From Weissella oryzae SG25 (GTDB lineage: Bacteria > Bacillota > Bacilli > Lactobacillales > Lactobacillaceae), in NCBI RefSeq assembly GCF_000691805.2, contig NZ_DF820488.1, positions 62,001 to 126,000 on the forward strand: a stretch of 64,000 bases of DNA. Reading direction: 5' to 3'. The translations under genes were made by a program, and so were the position numbers. This document shows, one piece after another, positions 44,782-53,868 of the stretch. Position 1 is the first letter of the stretch. Every line of letters starts with the position of its first letter. The notes below the pieces were generated by a model that searched no databases, had not been told where the DNA came from, and was given only the letters and a program-made list of their open reading frames with translations.

Positions 44782-45069
44782 TTAATCTGTGTAGTAGATA
44801 ATTATCCTCTGGTCATCATAATTAAAAGCAAAGCCAATTCGATATTCAGTAACAACATTAGTTACCAATTCAACCTCACTACTTAATGGTAGCTCTAAAG
44901 TTGCTTGATTTCTCTCATTAGGCCATTCCAATTTAAGCATTTTTTTCTGACTATTTACCGTCGTTATAACTACACTACGAACTGTTTCTTTATCCTTAAC
45001 AACGATATTAGAAAAATGCGTCCCATCCTGAAGTCCCAAATCCTTAATTTTAATCATGTTCTTCTGCAT
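44782..45069 (-). CDS. hypothetical small protein
   Basis: 95 residues. The ATG at 45069 has AGGTGGGG six bases upstream; the GTG four codons earlier would lie inside this ribosome binding site. The protein is all strands by pattern (SNIVVKDKETVRSVVITTV, ATLELPLSSEVELVTNVV) and ends in IIIYYTD, like the ends (YYTTVD) of the family A proteins at 9072 and 11654. There is no signal peptide. I do not recognise the family. Confidence 0.55.
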   Translation of the reverse strand: MQKNMIKIKDLGLQDGTHFSNIVVKDKETVRSVVITTVNSQKKMLKLEWPNERNQATLELPLSSEVELVTNVVTEYRIGFAFNYDDQRIIIYYTD

Positions 45070-45325
45070 GAATTTCCCCACCTAAACTCACAAGATAAAA
45101 CCATTATATAACGAATTTTCAATGATTTATATTTTACACTAATATATAAGGCACTAATTCCCACTAGCTATTTTATATACCCTTAACTCATCAATAAAAA
45201 TAATTAAACTAGTCAATATACATACAATATTTTTAAGGCCACTCTTCTTTTTTCTTTACTAAAAGCTATTCAAAAAACGAAAATTATCCTTACTTTCGAA
45301 GTGCTTTATATTACTAACCGCATTC

Positions 45326-46345
45326 TTAATCTACTTCTAACATATGAATTGCTTTTAATAAGGCAAGCTTTGTAAAGTTTCCGTTTTTAAGGGCCGTTTG
45401 GATTGGCTTTACATGCTTAAGCATAGTTACATATTCATCTGCAGTTAAATGCTTAATTTTTTCTGCTAACTCTTCAAAAGAATCAATCGCAAAGCCAATA
45501 TTCTTTTGAGTGACGTATTCAGCTTGCGCTGAATCCTTTCCAACAATCACTGGTAATCCCGCTGCCAAATAAAACGATAGTTTAAAGGGGCTATTTAATG
45601 TACCATAAAAATTCCAGTCATCTGCCAAATTAATTCCACCAGTCAGACTAACTAATCCAAAGCCACCATCAAATTGTGTTAATAACTCTTCTTCTGTTTT
45701 GAATCCATTGTAAGAAATATTACTTTTTGCTGGTTCGTTGTCACTCCCATAAATTTCAATCAATAGGTCAACGTTTTCATTGATTTTTTTTAATGGGCGT
45801 CCGCTAACTATATATATCTTTTTGCTGAGTTCTTTGTTTTTCATGGGTATATTATGTGGAAAATCAAATAAACCAAGTGACACCATTTTGACGTTCACTT
45901 CATCATGTTGTAAGCGCTTTAGCATACTATCATTATGAACTATTAGTAAATCAAATCGTCTTAACTGTTCCAACCAAAAATCACTTTTGACCCTATTCTC
46001 ATCACTTATATCAAGATCTTTTGCAAAATATGTCGGTACATCATGAATAAAAGCAATAAGTTTGACGTTTGGAATTTTCCGTAAAAATCCAATGACTCTG
46101 GGTAAATATTCATAATTATAGACTCGATCAGGAAATTGAAGTACTACAACATCACCTGCTTGGACCGTCCCGAACCAACTTTCAATATAAAAATCCATAA
46201 TCTCATAAGTTGGAAACAAATCTCTTGCATAATGATAGTTAATCGTTTTAAACCCAATTTTTTGAGCTTCATCCGCAACAATCTGGTTCGGCCGATAAAG
46301 TGCCCCAGAAACCGCATCTGTTTCCATTCTTGTTATCCAATACAT
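45326..46345 (-). CDS. GT4-like glycosyltransferase (beta-1,6-galactofuranosyltransferase type)
   Basis: 339 residues. It begins MYWITRMETDAVSGAL, and holds FIHDVPTYF, HNDSMLKRL and, near residue 265, LNSPFKLSFYLAAGLPVIV, a donor-binding segment of GT-B enzymes. Proteins of this kind in lactobacilli and streptococci (for example the accessory glycosyltransferases near SecA2 loci) modify exopolysaccharide or serine-rich adhesins. AAAGGA precedes the ATG. It stands alone in the window. Sugar and acceptor cannot be assigned. Confidence 0.82.
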   Translation of the reverse strand: MYWITRMETDAVSGALYRPNQIVADEAQKIGFKTINYHYARDLFPTYEIMDFYIESWFGTVQAGDVVVLQFPDRVYNYEYLPRVIGFLRKIPNVKLIAFIHDVPTYFAKDLDISDENRVKSDFWLEQLRRFDLLIVHNDSMLKRLQHDEVNVKMVSLGLFDFPHNIPMKNKELSKKIYIVSGRPLKKINENVDLLIEIYGSDNEPAKSNISYNGFKTEEELLTQFDGGFGLVSLTGGINLADDWNFYGTLNSPFKLSFYLAAGLPVIVGKDSAQAEYVTQKNIGFAIDSFEELAEKIKHLTADEYVTMLKHVKPIQTALKNGNFTKLALLKAIHMLEVD

Positions 46346-46720
46346 AATATTAATTCCTTTAACGTTTCTGTTATAAATTTATTCAGTCAATATCAATGCT
46401 TTTAATAATTAATGCCATGAACCATTTGATAAAAATATTTGACTTAATTTAGAAAATGCAACTCTGTGTCTTAAGTAAGCTACCGATTTCAATACTAATT
46501 TTTGCACTTACCTTAATATTTCAAACTAAATCTTCTGGCAACTAGTTGAATTAAACTTGCATAAATGATTAAAGTATCATACACAAATATACAATAAACT
46601 AAACATTTACCCTAATGTAATATACTACATTGGTTTTACGTTATCATTATTAAAAAGTAAGTTACGTTCAAATTACACCCAAAAATTACAAATTGGCTTA
46701 CTTTAAACTCACCATGAAAT
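46346..46720. other. intergenic stretch, no gene seen
   Basis: AT-rich, no hairpin or reading frame with signals. It presumably holds the promoter of the glycosyltransferase gene. Confidence 0.4.
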
Positions 46721-47410
46721 CTAAAAAGCAGCCTTATCTTGCGTTGTTAAATCGATTATTTTACCGAATGGTCGAGTAATTTCAAGATTGTTAAGCTTTC
46801 TTACGTAAGTTCCATAATAGCTACCAAATTCAGTCAACGTCACTTTGTTAGCTATAAAATCTTCTAAATTCGCCATAAATTTTTGATACTCGCTATCGGT
46901 GTAAGGAATTAAAAGTACCTCATCATCTGCTAATAACAACCGATTGACCACGATAATTGCAGTTTGCTTATTGCCCGTCGTAAAAGGATGTAATTTTACA
47001 ATCGTAGCAAATAATCTAGCAGCTTTTTCATATAAGTTGGCTCCACCACTGAGAGCCTCAGCAATTTTTTCGGCAAATAACGTTTCTGATACAATTGCTT
47101 TTACATTTTTCATAGTTTTATTATGTGTTGCTGTCTGTACTTCAGTCACTTCTAAAATACCTTTAGGCATTAGTAAATTAGTGTGTACCTTTTCAAAATC
47201 CGCAACCGTCACTTTGCCATCATTAGGCTCAATTGCACACCAAGCAGCCTTTAAAGCATAAATTATTGTCATATCAATTTGACTTGGCAAAACTACTGTA
47301 TTGTTTGCTTTAACAAAATCAATCGTAGAACCTGCATCGGCTTGCAACCCTTCAAAACGTCCAACACTATAAAACAATAAGCCCATTTTCTTGTCATTAA
47401 TTTGTTGCAT
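46721..47410 (-). CDS. Fic/Doc-family protein with altered active site
   Basis: 229 residues. The Fido core shows in His141-Pro-Phe-Thr-Thr-Gly-Asn-Lys-Gln-Thr (HPFTTGNKQT). In AMP-transferring Fic proteins the motif is HxFx[DE]GNGRxxR and in Doc kinases HxFx[ND]xNKRTA; here the acidic/amide residue is Thr and the Arg is Gln. The His, Gly, Asn and Lys remain. So activity may be altered or lost. No antitoxin gene is adjacent. GGGGAG lies upstream of the ATG. A toxin-derived or regulatory role is possible. Confidence 0.8.
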   Translation of the reverse strand: MQQINDKKMGLLFYSVGRFEGLQADAGSTIDFVKANNTVVLPSQIDMTIIYALKAAWCAIEPNDGKVTVADFEKVHTNLLMPKGILEVTEVQTATHNKTMKNVKAIVSETLFAEKIAEALSGGANLYEKAARLFATIVKLHPFTTGNKQTAIIVVNRLLLADDEVLLIPYTDSEYQKFMANLEDFIANKVTLTEFGSYYGTYVRKLNNLEITRPFGKIIDLTTQDKAAF

Positions 47411-47964
47411 CTTTAATTACTCCCCTTTTTCATCTCTTTAAAATTAATCTAATTGCACAGTACTTTTAGAGAAGCAAAATCTTACAATAATTGTAGATAA
47501 TTACAGCTTTTTCCTAACCATCTAGCCTTTATTCTGAATTTCAAATAATTACATATACCACAAAATCAAATAAAAATTAATATTGCTATATTAACAGTAA
47601 ATTTAATTTATGTTAAGACCATTTAATTCGATATATTTATATAGATAAATACGCATAACCAAAATGTATTAAATAGAAAATTTAACGGCATTACTTAAAA
47701 CTCACTTCTTTTTGCACATGAAAGCTTCACTTTAGTCGCTATCTAAATCTCAAAAGAACCGTTGACTCTCATCAGCCATGTAGATATAGTAGCTGTCAGA
47801 ACCGGAGAAGTATGACGTGCCGATATCTAGCAACTTATACCAACTAAAATTAATACTAAACTTTTTAACCATGCAACTTCTGATATGAAGGCTAGTCTAA
47901 TTGCTTTGATCATTGTTGAATTAATTGCAAACAGCGAAAAAAACATTATCAAGCGTTCCCTTGC
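47411..47964. other. intergenic stretch, no gene seen
   Basis: About 550 bp of AT-rich sequence with no credible frame, tRNA or repeat. Confidence 0.4.
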
Positions 47965-47999
47965 TAAAAGCGACCTGATAAATTATCAGGTCGCTCTTA
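47965..47999 (-). terminator. terminator of the LPKAD surface protein gene
   Basis: AGCGACCTGATAA / TTATCAGGTCGCT perfect hairpin with TTTT on the minus strand, nine bases after the stop codon. Confidence 0.8.
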
Positions 48000-48007
48000 T
48001 AATCTTC

Positions 48008-50092
48008 TTATGGCTTTTCTTTACGCTGCTTTATGGTTTGATAAAATAATCCACTCGCTACTATTCCAGCTAACCCTAATAATTCTAACAAGCCAATATC
48101 TTGAAAGTCTGCCTTGGGCAAAACATTATTGGCTAACTGTGTCATTGGTTGTGATTGACCAGTTACATTAGTAATTTGAATAAGCTCGTTTAACTTTGAC
48201 TCATCAAGCTCCTCAGTCGACTGATTATCCTCAACAACTAAATTACCTGAACCATTCGTATCACCCGGACCAGGTGTTATATCGTCTGCAATCCATTTAG
48301 CATAGAGCCAAAAAGTACCATCTATAAGACTATTAGGAATTTGATCATTAACAAAATCCCAAGCATTTGTCAGGTCTGAATCACTAAACCAGCCCGCAAA
48401 TGTGTAACCAGCTCTCACCGGTACGGCTGGCTCTTTAATGATTTCACCAATATACCCGTTAAAATCAGGCACAACTGACCCGCCATTACTATTAAAACTC
48501 ACTCTAGCAGCTGTCACTGTATCACCGTAGTATTGAATATCATAATTGTTATAAGGTGATGTTAGCGCGGAGGTCGCGGTAACTCCCGCTACATTAGGAC
48601 TATTTGCTAATGCCTGGTCAGCAGGTGCTAATTCCATTAAAGTGCTAGCCGAATTATTAGTGAAACTTGTACCTACTCGACTGACAGCTGGAATATTAAC
48701 CTTACTTAGGTAGGCATTCGCATTATTCGCTGCCGTATTATCCACTGGTACTTGATTATTATAAAAACCAATTGCCCCGCCATTTGCAGCTGTATTATTT
48801 GAGAATGTACAGTTATTTAGCGTCGTTTTGGTGCTACCAATATCCACGCCAAGCGCACCACCATTTTGCGTTGAGCTATTATTAGTAAATTGCGAGTTAC
48901 TAATTTCCAAAGTCCCTTGCTTCATCATAAAAACACCACCAGGAAACTGAGCTTGATTGTTTTCAAAAGTACAGCTACCAATTGACATCAAGGTATTGGC
49001 TCCTAAGTAGGCTAAAACTGAACCGTATTTAGCTGAATTATTACTGAAGGTTGCCCGCGCGATTCTGGTTGTTCCGGTATTAGTACCTTGCGCTTGCAAA
49101 CATTCAATCGCTGCAGCTGTATGACCGGAAAAAGTCCCGCCAGTTAGATTAATGGGATTAAGAGATAAAATACCAATCGTATTATTTTTAAATGAAGCAT
49201 TATCATACATGTAAATATATACGGTCGGTGCATCCGCAGCTGCCGAATAAATACCATAATAGCAATCCTGGAAACTTGCATTACCTAACATGACTAAGCG
49301 ATGATTCGCGGCTGTGGCCAACCCACTTGGAATATAGGCTTGCGCCCAATTAGTAATTGTGGCGTTATCTTGTATTTGTACTTGTGAAATTCCCATCGCA
49401 ATAATCGCATAATGAAAGTCATCACTCGGGCCACCGGCGGTCCAAGTTCCTTTCAAGGTTGTTGACCCAGTTAGTTTAAGTGTAGCTGTCCCACCCGCAT
49501 TGCCCGTAAAAACCCCTTGCGGTGCATTCACCGAATCATCAATAAATACATCATTAACCGTGAAATTTGCATTACCATTTAAGTTAAACGATACTACCCC
49601 TTGACCGATTGCAGTACCACTACCAACAATCTGCCCACCAGTCAATGTTATGTTAGTACCACTTGGAACACTAATATTAGCTGTACCCGTCAGCGTGCCA
49701 TCAATTTCAATTGTATAGCTTGTACCATCTGTAGGAGCTGCCGCAATAGCACTAACTAGCGCTGTCAGATTACTGACTTGAACATCAATGGTTGCCGTAA
49801 CTTCATCTTCTGCCATTGAATCATTATTTATTGACTCAGCTTCGATCATTTCTGAGCCACTTGTTACGTTATCTTGGCCGTTCTCCAATGATGATAATGA
49901 ATCCCCCGGTGCGGCCAACAGATTCTCATTTATTCTTGCATTTAATTGGCTTTCATCAGCCTTAACTACGCTATTGTTCATCATAAGCAAACCACTAGTT
50001 GCTAAATTTCCTGCCACAAAAGTTATCAGTCCCATAGCATAGACCCATTTTTTGCCATTCTTATACATACGATACGATTTTATTTCTCTCAT
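48008..50092 (-). CDS. surface adhesin: KxYKxGKxW signal, beta-helix, InlB B-repeat, LPKAD anchor
   Basis: 694 residues. The N-terminus YRMYKNGKKWVYA is a KxYKxGKxW signal peptide, followed by a hydrophobic stretch and cleavage before DESQL. Residues ~100-510 form a parallel beta-helix (repeated NNTAANGGAIGFYNN-like turns; NCTFSNNTAAN, NSQFTNNSSTQNGG), as in polymorphic outer-surface adhesins. Then comes one Listeria-Bacteroides (InlB B) repeat (VSFNSNGGSVVPDF, AGYTFAGWFSD, FWLYAKW). The C-terminus has LPKAD, a hydrophobic span and KQRKEKP. LPKAD departs from LPxTG at both T and G, so sortase attachment is uncertain. A good ribosome binding site (GAGAGGACAG) precedes the ATG. Confidence 0.88.
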   Translation of the reverse strand: MREIKSYRMYKNGKKWVYAMGLITFVAGNLATSGLLMMNNSVVKADESQLNARINENLLAAPGDSLSSLENGQDNVTSGSEMIEAESINNDSMAEDEVTATIDVQVSNLTALVSAIAAAPTDGTSYTIEIDGTLTGTANISVPSGTNITLTGGQIVGSGTAIGQGVVSFNLNGNANFTVNDVFIDDSVNAPQGVFTGNAGGTATLKLTGSTTLKGTWTAGGPSDDFHYAIIAMGISQVQIQDNATITNWAQAYIPSGLATAANHRLVMLGNASFQDCYYGIYSAAADAPTVYIYMYDNASFKNNTIGILSLNPINLTGGTFSGHTAAAIECLQAQGTNTGTTRIARATFSNNSAKYGSVLAYLGANTLMSIGSCTFENNQAQFPGGVFMMKQGTLEISNSQFTNNSSTQNGGALGVDIGSTKTTLNNCTFSNNTAANGGAIGFYNNQVPVDNTAANNANAYLSKVNIPAVSRVGTSFTNNSASTLMELAPADQALANSPNVAGVTATSALTSPYNNYDIQYYGDTVTAARVSFNSNGGSVVPDFNGYIGEIIKEPAVPVRAGYTFAGWFSDSDLTNAWDFVNDQIPNSLIDGTFWLYAKWIADDITPGPGDTNGSGNLVVEDNQSTEELDESKLNELIQITNVTGQSQPMTQLANNVLPKADFQDIGLLELLGLAGIVASGLFYQTIKQRKEKP

Positions 50093-50372
50093 TATGTCTG
50101 TCCTCTCAACCTAAATTATGTATTGCCTTCAAAATAAATTTCTACAATTACATAGTAACTAAGATATATTTTGTATTTAAAAAGGAAGTTAGACTTTTAT
50201 ATGAGTAAGTATCACATTTTGCTTATTATTGTTTTGATTTAGTGTATGGATACATCTTCACTTTGCCATACTAACTTGTTGATTATCATAATATCTAAGC
50301 ATTTAAGCTCTTATATGAAGCAATATGCTCGGTACATTTTGGCTCCCACAGATAATCTCATCTTAATTTAAT

Positions 50373-50402
50373 TACAAAAAAACATCTAACAAAAGTTAGA
50401 TG
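50373..50402 (-). terminator. terminator behind the tRNA-like remnant
   Basis: CATCTAAC-TTTT-GTTAGATG then TTTTTTT on the minus strand, ten bases after the tRNA-like 3' end. Confidence 0.7.
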
Positions 50403-50411
50403 CCTCGATAT

Positions 50412-50491
50412 ATTTCTTGCTGGAATTGAACTAGCGACTTTATATTTAGTTAATACAATGCTAATACTCTAAACAGCTGCGTTAAAGGAAT
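50412..50491 (-). pseudogene. degenerate tRNA-like sequence
   Basis: On the minus strand a 7-bp acceptor stem (ATTCCTT with AAGAAAT, one mismatch), U8-A9, a D-arm-like AGCTGTTTAGAG, and a T-arm GCTAG-TTCAATT-CCAGC with one mismatch can be laid out in the normal order. The anticodon stem is poor, with loop bases suggesting TGT. No CCA end is encoded. The terminator directly after it fits a former tRNA gene. It may be a tRNA decayed by deletion or an old integration scar. Confidence 0.4.
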
Positions 50492-50590
50492 AGCATTTAT
50501 TAATTCAGTCAATGATAATCTAGGGCTTAGAACAGAGAGAAAGACGATAAAAATTGTTAATCAGCAAACTATTTAATTGTTGCACAAAAT

Positions 50591-50620
50591 TAAAACGCCT
50601 GAATTTAATCAGGCGTTTTA
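50591..50620. terminator. bidirectional hairpin terminator
   Basis: AAAACGCCTGA / TCAGGCGTTTT. It separates the acetyltransferase gene from the tRNA-like remnant. 50621-50863 has no other feature. Confidence 0.75.
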
Positions 50621-50863
50621 ACCTATTTAGTTACTCTCTGATAAGTCGTAAAAATTCAAAACTATCAACTATGACCTCAGCCATCAATCGATTTCATATT
50701 AAATTTTATCTCAGGTAATCATGCTTTTGCATCTACTAAAAAAGAGCCAATATTACTATCAGCTCCTTGTTATTCAATTTTTGAGCAATATCAAAATATA
50801 ATAGATTTGCTCCACCATGCCTATAATAGAATTCCAGTCATCTGTAATTCAGAAAACTTTAAA

Positions 50864-51373
50864 TTAGATATGTTTCTTTACAACTGCGGGATTCCCTGCA
50901 GCTAATACATTTGCCGGTATCGATTTTGTGACAACGCTGCCTGATCCAATTACAGTGTTGTCCCCAATTGTCACACCTGGGTTAATGATTACTCCACCAC
51001 CTATCCAAACATTTTCACCAATAGTAACCTGTTCAGCTATAACTAACCCAGTTTCTATACGTTCTTTTGCATTAACTGGATGGGTAGCCGTATATATTTG
51101 TACCCGAGGACCTAATGTAACATTATTTCCAAAAAAAATGTCACCAGTATCTATAAAGATGCATCCAGTATTCGCATAGAATTTTTCCCCAAAGTGAACA
51201 TTACTTCCATAATCAATATAAAAAGGCGGTTCAATATACACATTCTGCCTTACTTCCAGATTGAACAGCTCGCTCTCCGCTGCCTTTAAGCTTGCTCCTG
51301 AATAAATACCATTATTTATCTCTTGTACTTTTTCTCTTTTAACATTACGTTGTTGCCTATCTCTAACGGCCAT
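50864..51373 (-). CDS. maltose/galactoside O-acetyltransferase-like protein (LbH fold)
   Basis: 169 residues of the hexapeptide acyltransferase family. Repeating triplets (YIDYGSNVHFGEKFYANTGC, VTIGENVWIGGGVIINPG, VTIGDNTVIGSGSVV) build the left-handed beta-helix. The catalytic His is probably that in ATHPVNA. It is slightly shorter than typical Maa/LacA proteins at its N-terminus. It would acetylate a sugar from acetyl-CoA in the cytoplasm. GGGGTGGGAG lies before the ATG. It is not linked to a sugar operon. Confidence 0.9.
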   Translation of the reverse strand: MAVRDRQQRNVKREKVQEINNGIYSGASLKAAESELFNLEVRQNVYIEPPFYIDYGSNVHFGEKFYANTGCIFIDTGDIFFGNNVTLGPRVQIYTATHPVNAKERIETGLVIAEQVTIGENVWIGGGVIINPGVTIGDNTVIGSGSVVTKSIPANVLAAGNPAVVKKHI

Positions 51374-51882
51374 TCTCCCACCCCTTGAGCTAAAATTTAA
51401 AATACCTTTTGATTATACAGTAAATTTAATTATTGGGCAAAAGCCATACAAAAGCCTTGTTTTCACCAAGTTAGTTAAATTATTTCTATTATGAAGCGCA
51501 TCATTAACATTTCATTCTTAATGATTTCCATTTTTTTCATAAAAGTTGATTCAGTGTAAAAATAATCGGCATAATTAATAACTTTATATCAGCACAAAGG
51601 CTGTAACTTATCTTCTATATCTTGCAATTTTTTCCATGTTAAAAAACCTAAAATTTTTTAAATGCCTTTACTTTATCCATTTTGAAGTAAAGATTTTATA
51701 TGCACTTTTCAAAAGGCATCAATTTTAAAAATGTTAATTATCTCAATAATTTTTCTACAAATTAACTTCGGAAACATTAGTTATCCAATGTTTTTCTGCT
51801 TTATAAGTTGAGCCCCTACTTAAATACTTGGCTACTTCAAAAACCTATTTTTCCCCTCTGTAAAAGTAATCAGCAAAAAAGT
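51374..51882. other. intergenic stretch, no gene seen
   Basis: About 510 bp. A weak long-range pairing ATGCCTTT...AAAAGGCAT (around 51661-51719) might fold in the 3' region of the glycosyltransferase message. Nothing else is seen. Confidence 0.4.
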
Positions 51883-53148
51883 TTACCTTTTAGGACTCAC
51901 CCAGGTGCCGGATCCCCGACCAACGATTGTCTTAAATGCCGGTATAAAGGTTGTTACAATAGTTACTGCATTGATAATCCAGTAAAAAAGCATATACAGT
52001 GGTGCAAACATTAAATATTTGATTTTGCGACTGCTATCATCAACAATCAAGGCTGTAATCAGCTGAATTAACCCCGCAATCATTTCAAATGATATAAAAA
52101 TCAATGAAAGCGTTAAGGTGTAATAAAGTGATTGCCAATCCTGTCCGAAAATTTGTACGATAAATAACGCCAGAAAAAATAGGCTACTCAACCAGAAGAA
52201 AAACGACCATAAAATACTAAAAGTTTGGTCAATAAACATCACCGTTAAGCCAATTCTTTTAAAGGGGTGACGCAAAATTTTTGTAAAATTAGTAAACCAA
52301 ACCTCTGTCCCACCTTTAGCCCAACGTTTCCGTTGCCTATATAAATCCGGAATTGTTTCAGGGACTTGCATATAAAAGACAATCTCCGGCGCAAAAATTG
52401 ATAACCATGACTTTTCTTGATGGTCCCATGCAATACTAATATCTTCGGTCGCTCGATCTTGGCGGAAAAGGCCCACGTCAATTAAAGCTGCCTTACGATA
52501 CATCGTATTAGCACCGCTATAGGCATAGATACCCCCAAAAACCCCAGCTTGCGTTCGCTTAATTATGCCGACAATGCTCGAAAATTCAACTGTTTGTGAC
52601 TTACCAATTAATTTACTTCGATTATTAACGTCCATATTTGCTGTAATGGCTGCAATATTATTTGACTCCGGGCTTAAAAAGTAACTAACATATTTCTTTA
52701 AGGCATATGGTTCTGGTAATGTGTCTGCATCGTTACTGAGAATTAGCCGTCCCTTGGTAAAAGCTAAACCAACATTAAACGCATGGGCTTTTCCTTTATT
52801 TTTTTCAATTCTTAGAACTCTTAAGCGTGCTATTTTTTCTTGCAAGGTAGCTAAAATTTCTGGCGTTCGATCAGTTGATCCATCATCCATCACTAAAATT
52901 TCATAATTTGTATAAACTATTTTACTGGCCAAATAATTAATAGTCCGTTCAATTACGACCTCTTCATTATGTGCCGGCACCATAATTGTTATAAATGGTT
53001 CGATTTTTTCATCAATGTTCAACCAAGCTTGCTGTTTATATTTAAATAAAAAGTTATAACAAATTACGCCAATTGACCATTTAAGGGCGCCAATAATTGG
53101 ATAAGACACAAAAGCAATAAAGGCAATTCCTAAAATTGTTCTAATCAT
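51883..53148 (-). CDS. processive family 2 glycosyltransferase (PgaC/IcaA-like)
   Basis: 421 residues. One or two N-terminal spans are followed by a GT-A domain with all signatures of processive synthases: Asp88-Asp-Gly-Ser (MDDGSTD), Asp140-x-Asp142 (NDADT), Glu235-Asp236 (ATEDI) and QRKRW (Q272-W276). At least three C-terminal spans follow. Such proteins polymerise and export beta-linked glycans, for example poly-N-acetylglucosamine. The ATG at 53148 overlaps the preceding gene's stop and has GAGG upstream. With the PgaD-like protein it forms a two-gene unit. No PgaB or IcaB deacetylase is nearby. Product unproven. Confidence 0.9.
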   Translation of the reverse strand: MIRTILGIAFIAFVSYPIIGALKWSIGVICYNFLFKYKQQAWLNIDEKIEPFITIMVPAHNEEVVIERTINYLASKIVYTNYEILVMDDGSTDRTPEILATLQEKIARLRVLRIEKNKGKAHAFNVGLAFTKGRLILSNDADTLPEPYALKKYVSYFLSPESNNIAAITANMDVNNRSKLIGKSQTVEFSSIVGIIKRTQAGVFGGIYAYSGANTMYRKAALIDVGLFRQDRATEDISIAWDHQEKSWLSIFAPEIVFYMQVPETIPDLYRQRKRWAKGGTEVWFTNFTKILRHPFKRIGLTVMFIDQTFSILWSFFFWLSSLFFLALFIVQIFGQDWQSLYYTLTLSLIFISFEMIAGLIQLITALIVDDSSRKIKYLMFAPLYMLFYWIINAVTIVTTFIPAFKTIVGRGSGTWVSPKR

Positions 53149-53623
53149 AAGCCTTGTCCTCGCCATTTTGATAGAGCTTTTTAATCTCATCAGTAGCAAT
53201 ATTTTGCTCCTCTTTTACCAGATAATATCTAACCTTGTATCTAATCTCTCTGTCACCAAATTTTTGGTCATAGTAACTTTTCAAAAGACGCTTTTTACGT
53301 TCAACTTCTGCCTCGTTAAAGGCATTTTTACGTTCGTAAATCCGTCTAAAGTCACGATTATTGAGTTTGGTTAAAATAATATAACTGAGCGTCAATAAGA
53401 GCATAATACTAAAGAAAAATAGACTTAAAAAGCGGATTAAGCTTGTTTCCATATATAACATCTCAGACGGTAACGTTTTAAAGTATAAGGACAGTCCCAC
53501 CCAAATAAAGGGGAACAATAATACCAGCCAGGCCAAAATTGCTACCAAAGTTTGGCCCACTTTTAAGGCTGACCAGCCTCTTTGAAAATACGCATCTTCA
53601 TTTGTCACATTGTATGATTTCAT
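53141..53623 (-). CDS. PgaD/IcaD-like accessory membrane protein
   Basis: 160 residues with two spans (about 23-47 and 66-86) and a basic, charged C-terminal cytoplasmic helix. Coupling with the processive glycosyltransferase gene by an 8-bp overlap, its size and its topology point to a PgaD-like partner, which in Gram-negative bacteria stabilises the synthase. Primary sequence similarity is weak, so the name is by context. The ATG at 53623 has GAGGG upstream (a GTG just before it is less likely). Confidence 0.65.
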   Translation of the reverse strand: MKSYNVTNEDAYFQRGWSALKVGQTLVAILAWLVLLFPFIWVGLSLYFKTLPSEMLYMETSLIRFLSLFFFSIMLLLTLSYIILTKLNNRDFRRIYERKNAFNEAEVERKKRLLKSYYDQKFGDREIRYKVRYYLVKEEQNIATDEIKKLYQNGEDKAYD

Positions 53624-53692
53624 CACAATCCCTCGATTCTAAAAAAGTCGCTTTTATGTTTTAAACACATCCCCAATCAATATACCTTCACG

Positions 53693-53728
53693 ATAACAGA
53701 AATAGATGTTATTTCTGCTGTTTTTTTG
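53693..53728. other. hairpin in the pgaD-like leader
   Basis: AACAGAAATA-GATG-TTATTTCTGCTGTT, followed by TTTTTTT on the plus strand where no gene ends. It lies 70 bp before the pgaD-like start and could be a leader structure. Confidence 0.4.
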
Positions 53729-53782
53729 CACTAATTTATTGAGGAAAATGAAGCATTAATGAACAACTTTCCCTATCAAAGA

Positions 53783-53821
53783 TTTGAAAAAAAAAATAAA
53801 GCTTGATTAACTCAAGCTCTA
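53783..53821 (-). terminator. terminator of the CPA1 antiporter gene
   Basis: GAGCTTGA-GTTAA-TCAAGCTT followed by a long T-run on the minus strand. Confidence 0.7.
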
Positions 53822-53868
53822 CCATATTTTTTATAAATTTTAATCCTGACCAACTTTTAAAACCATTA

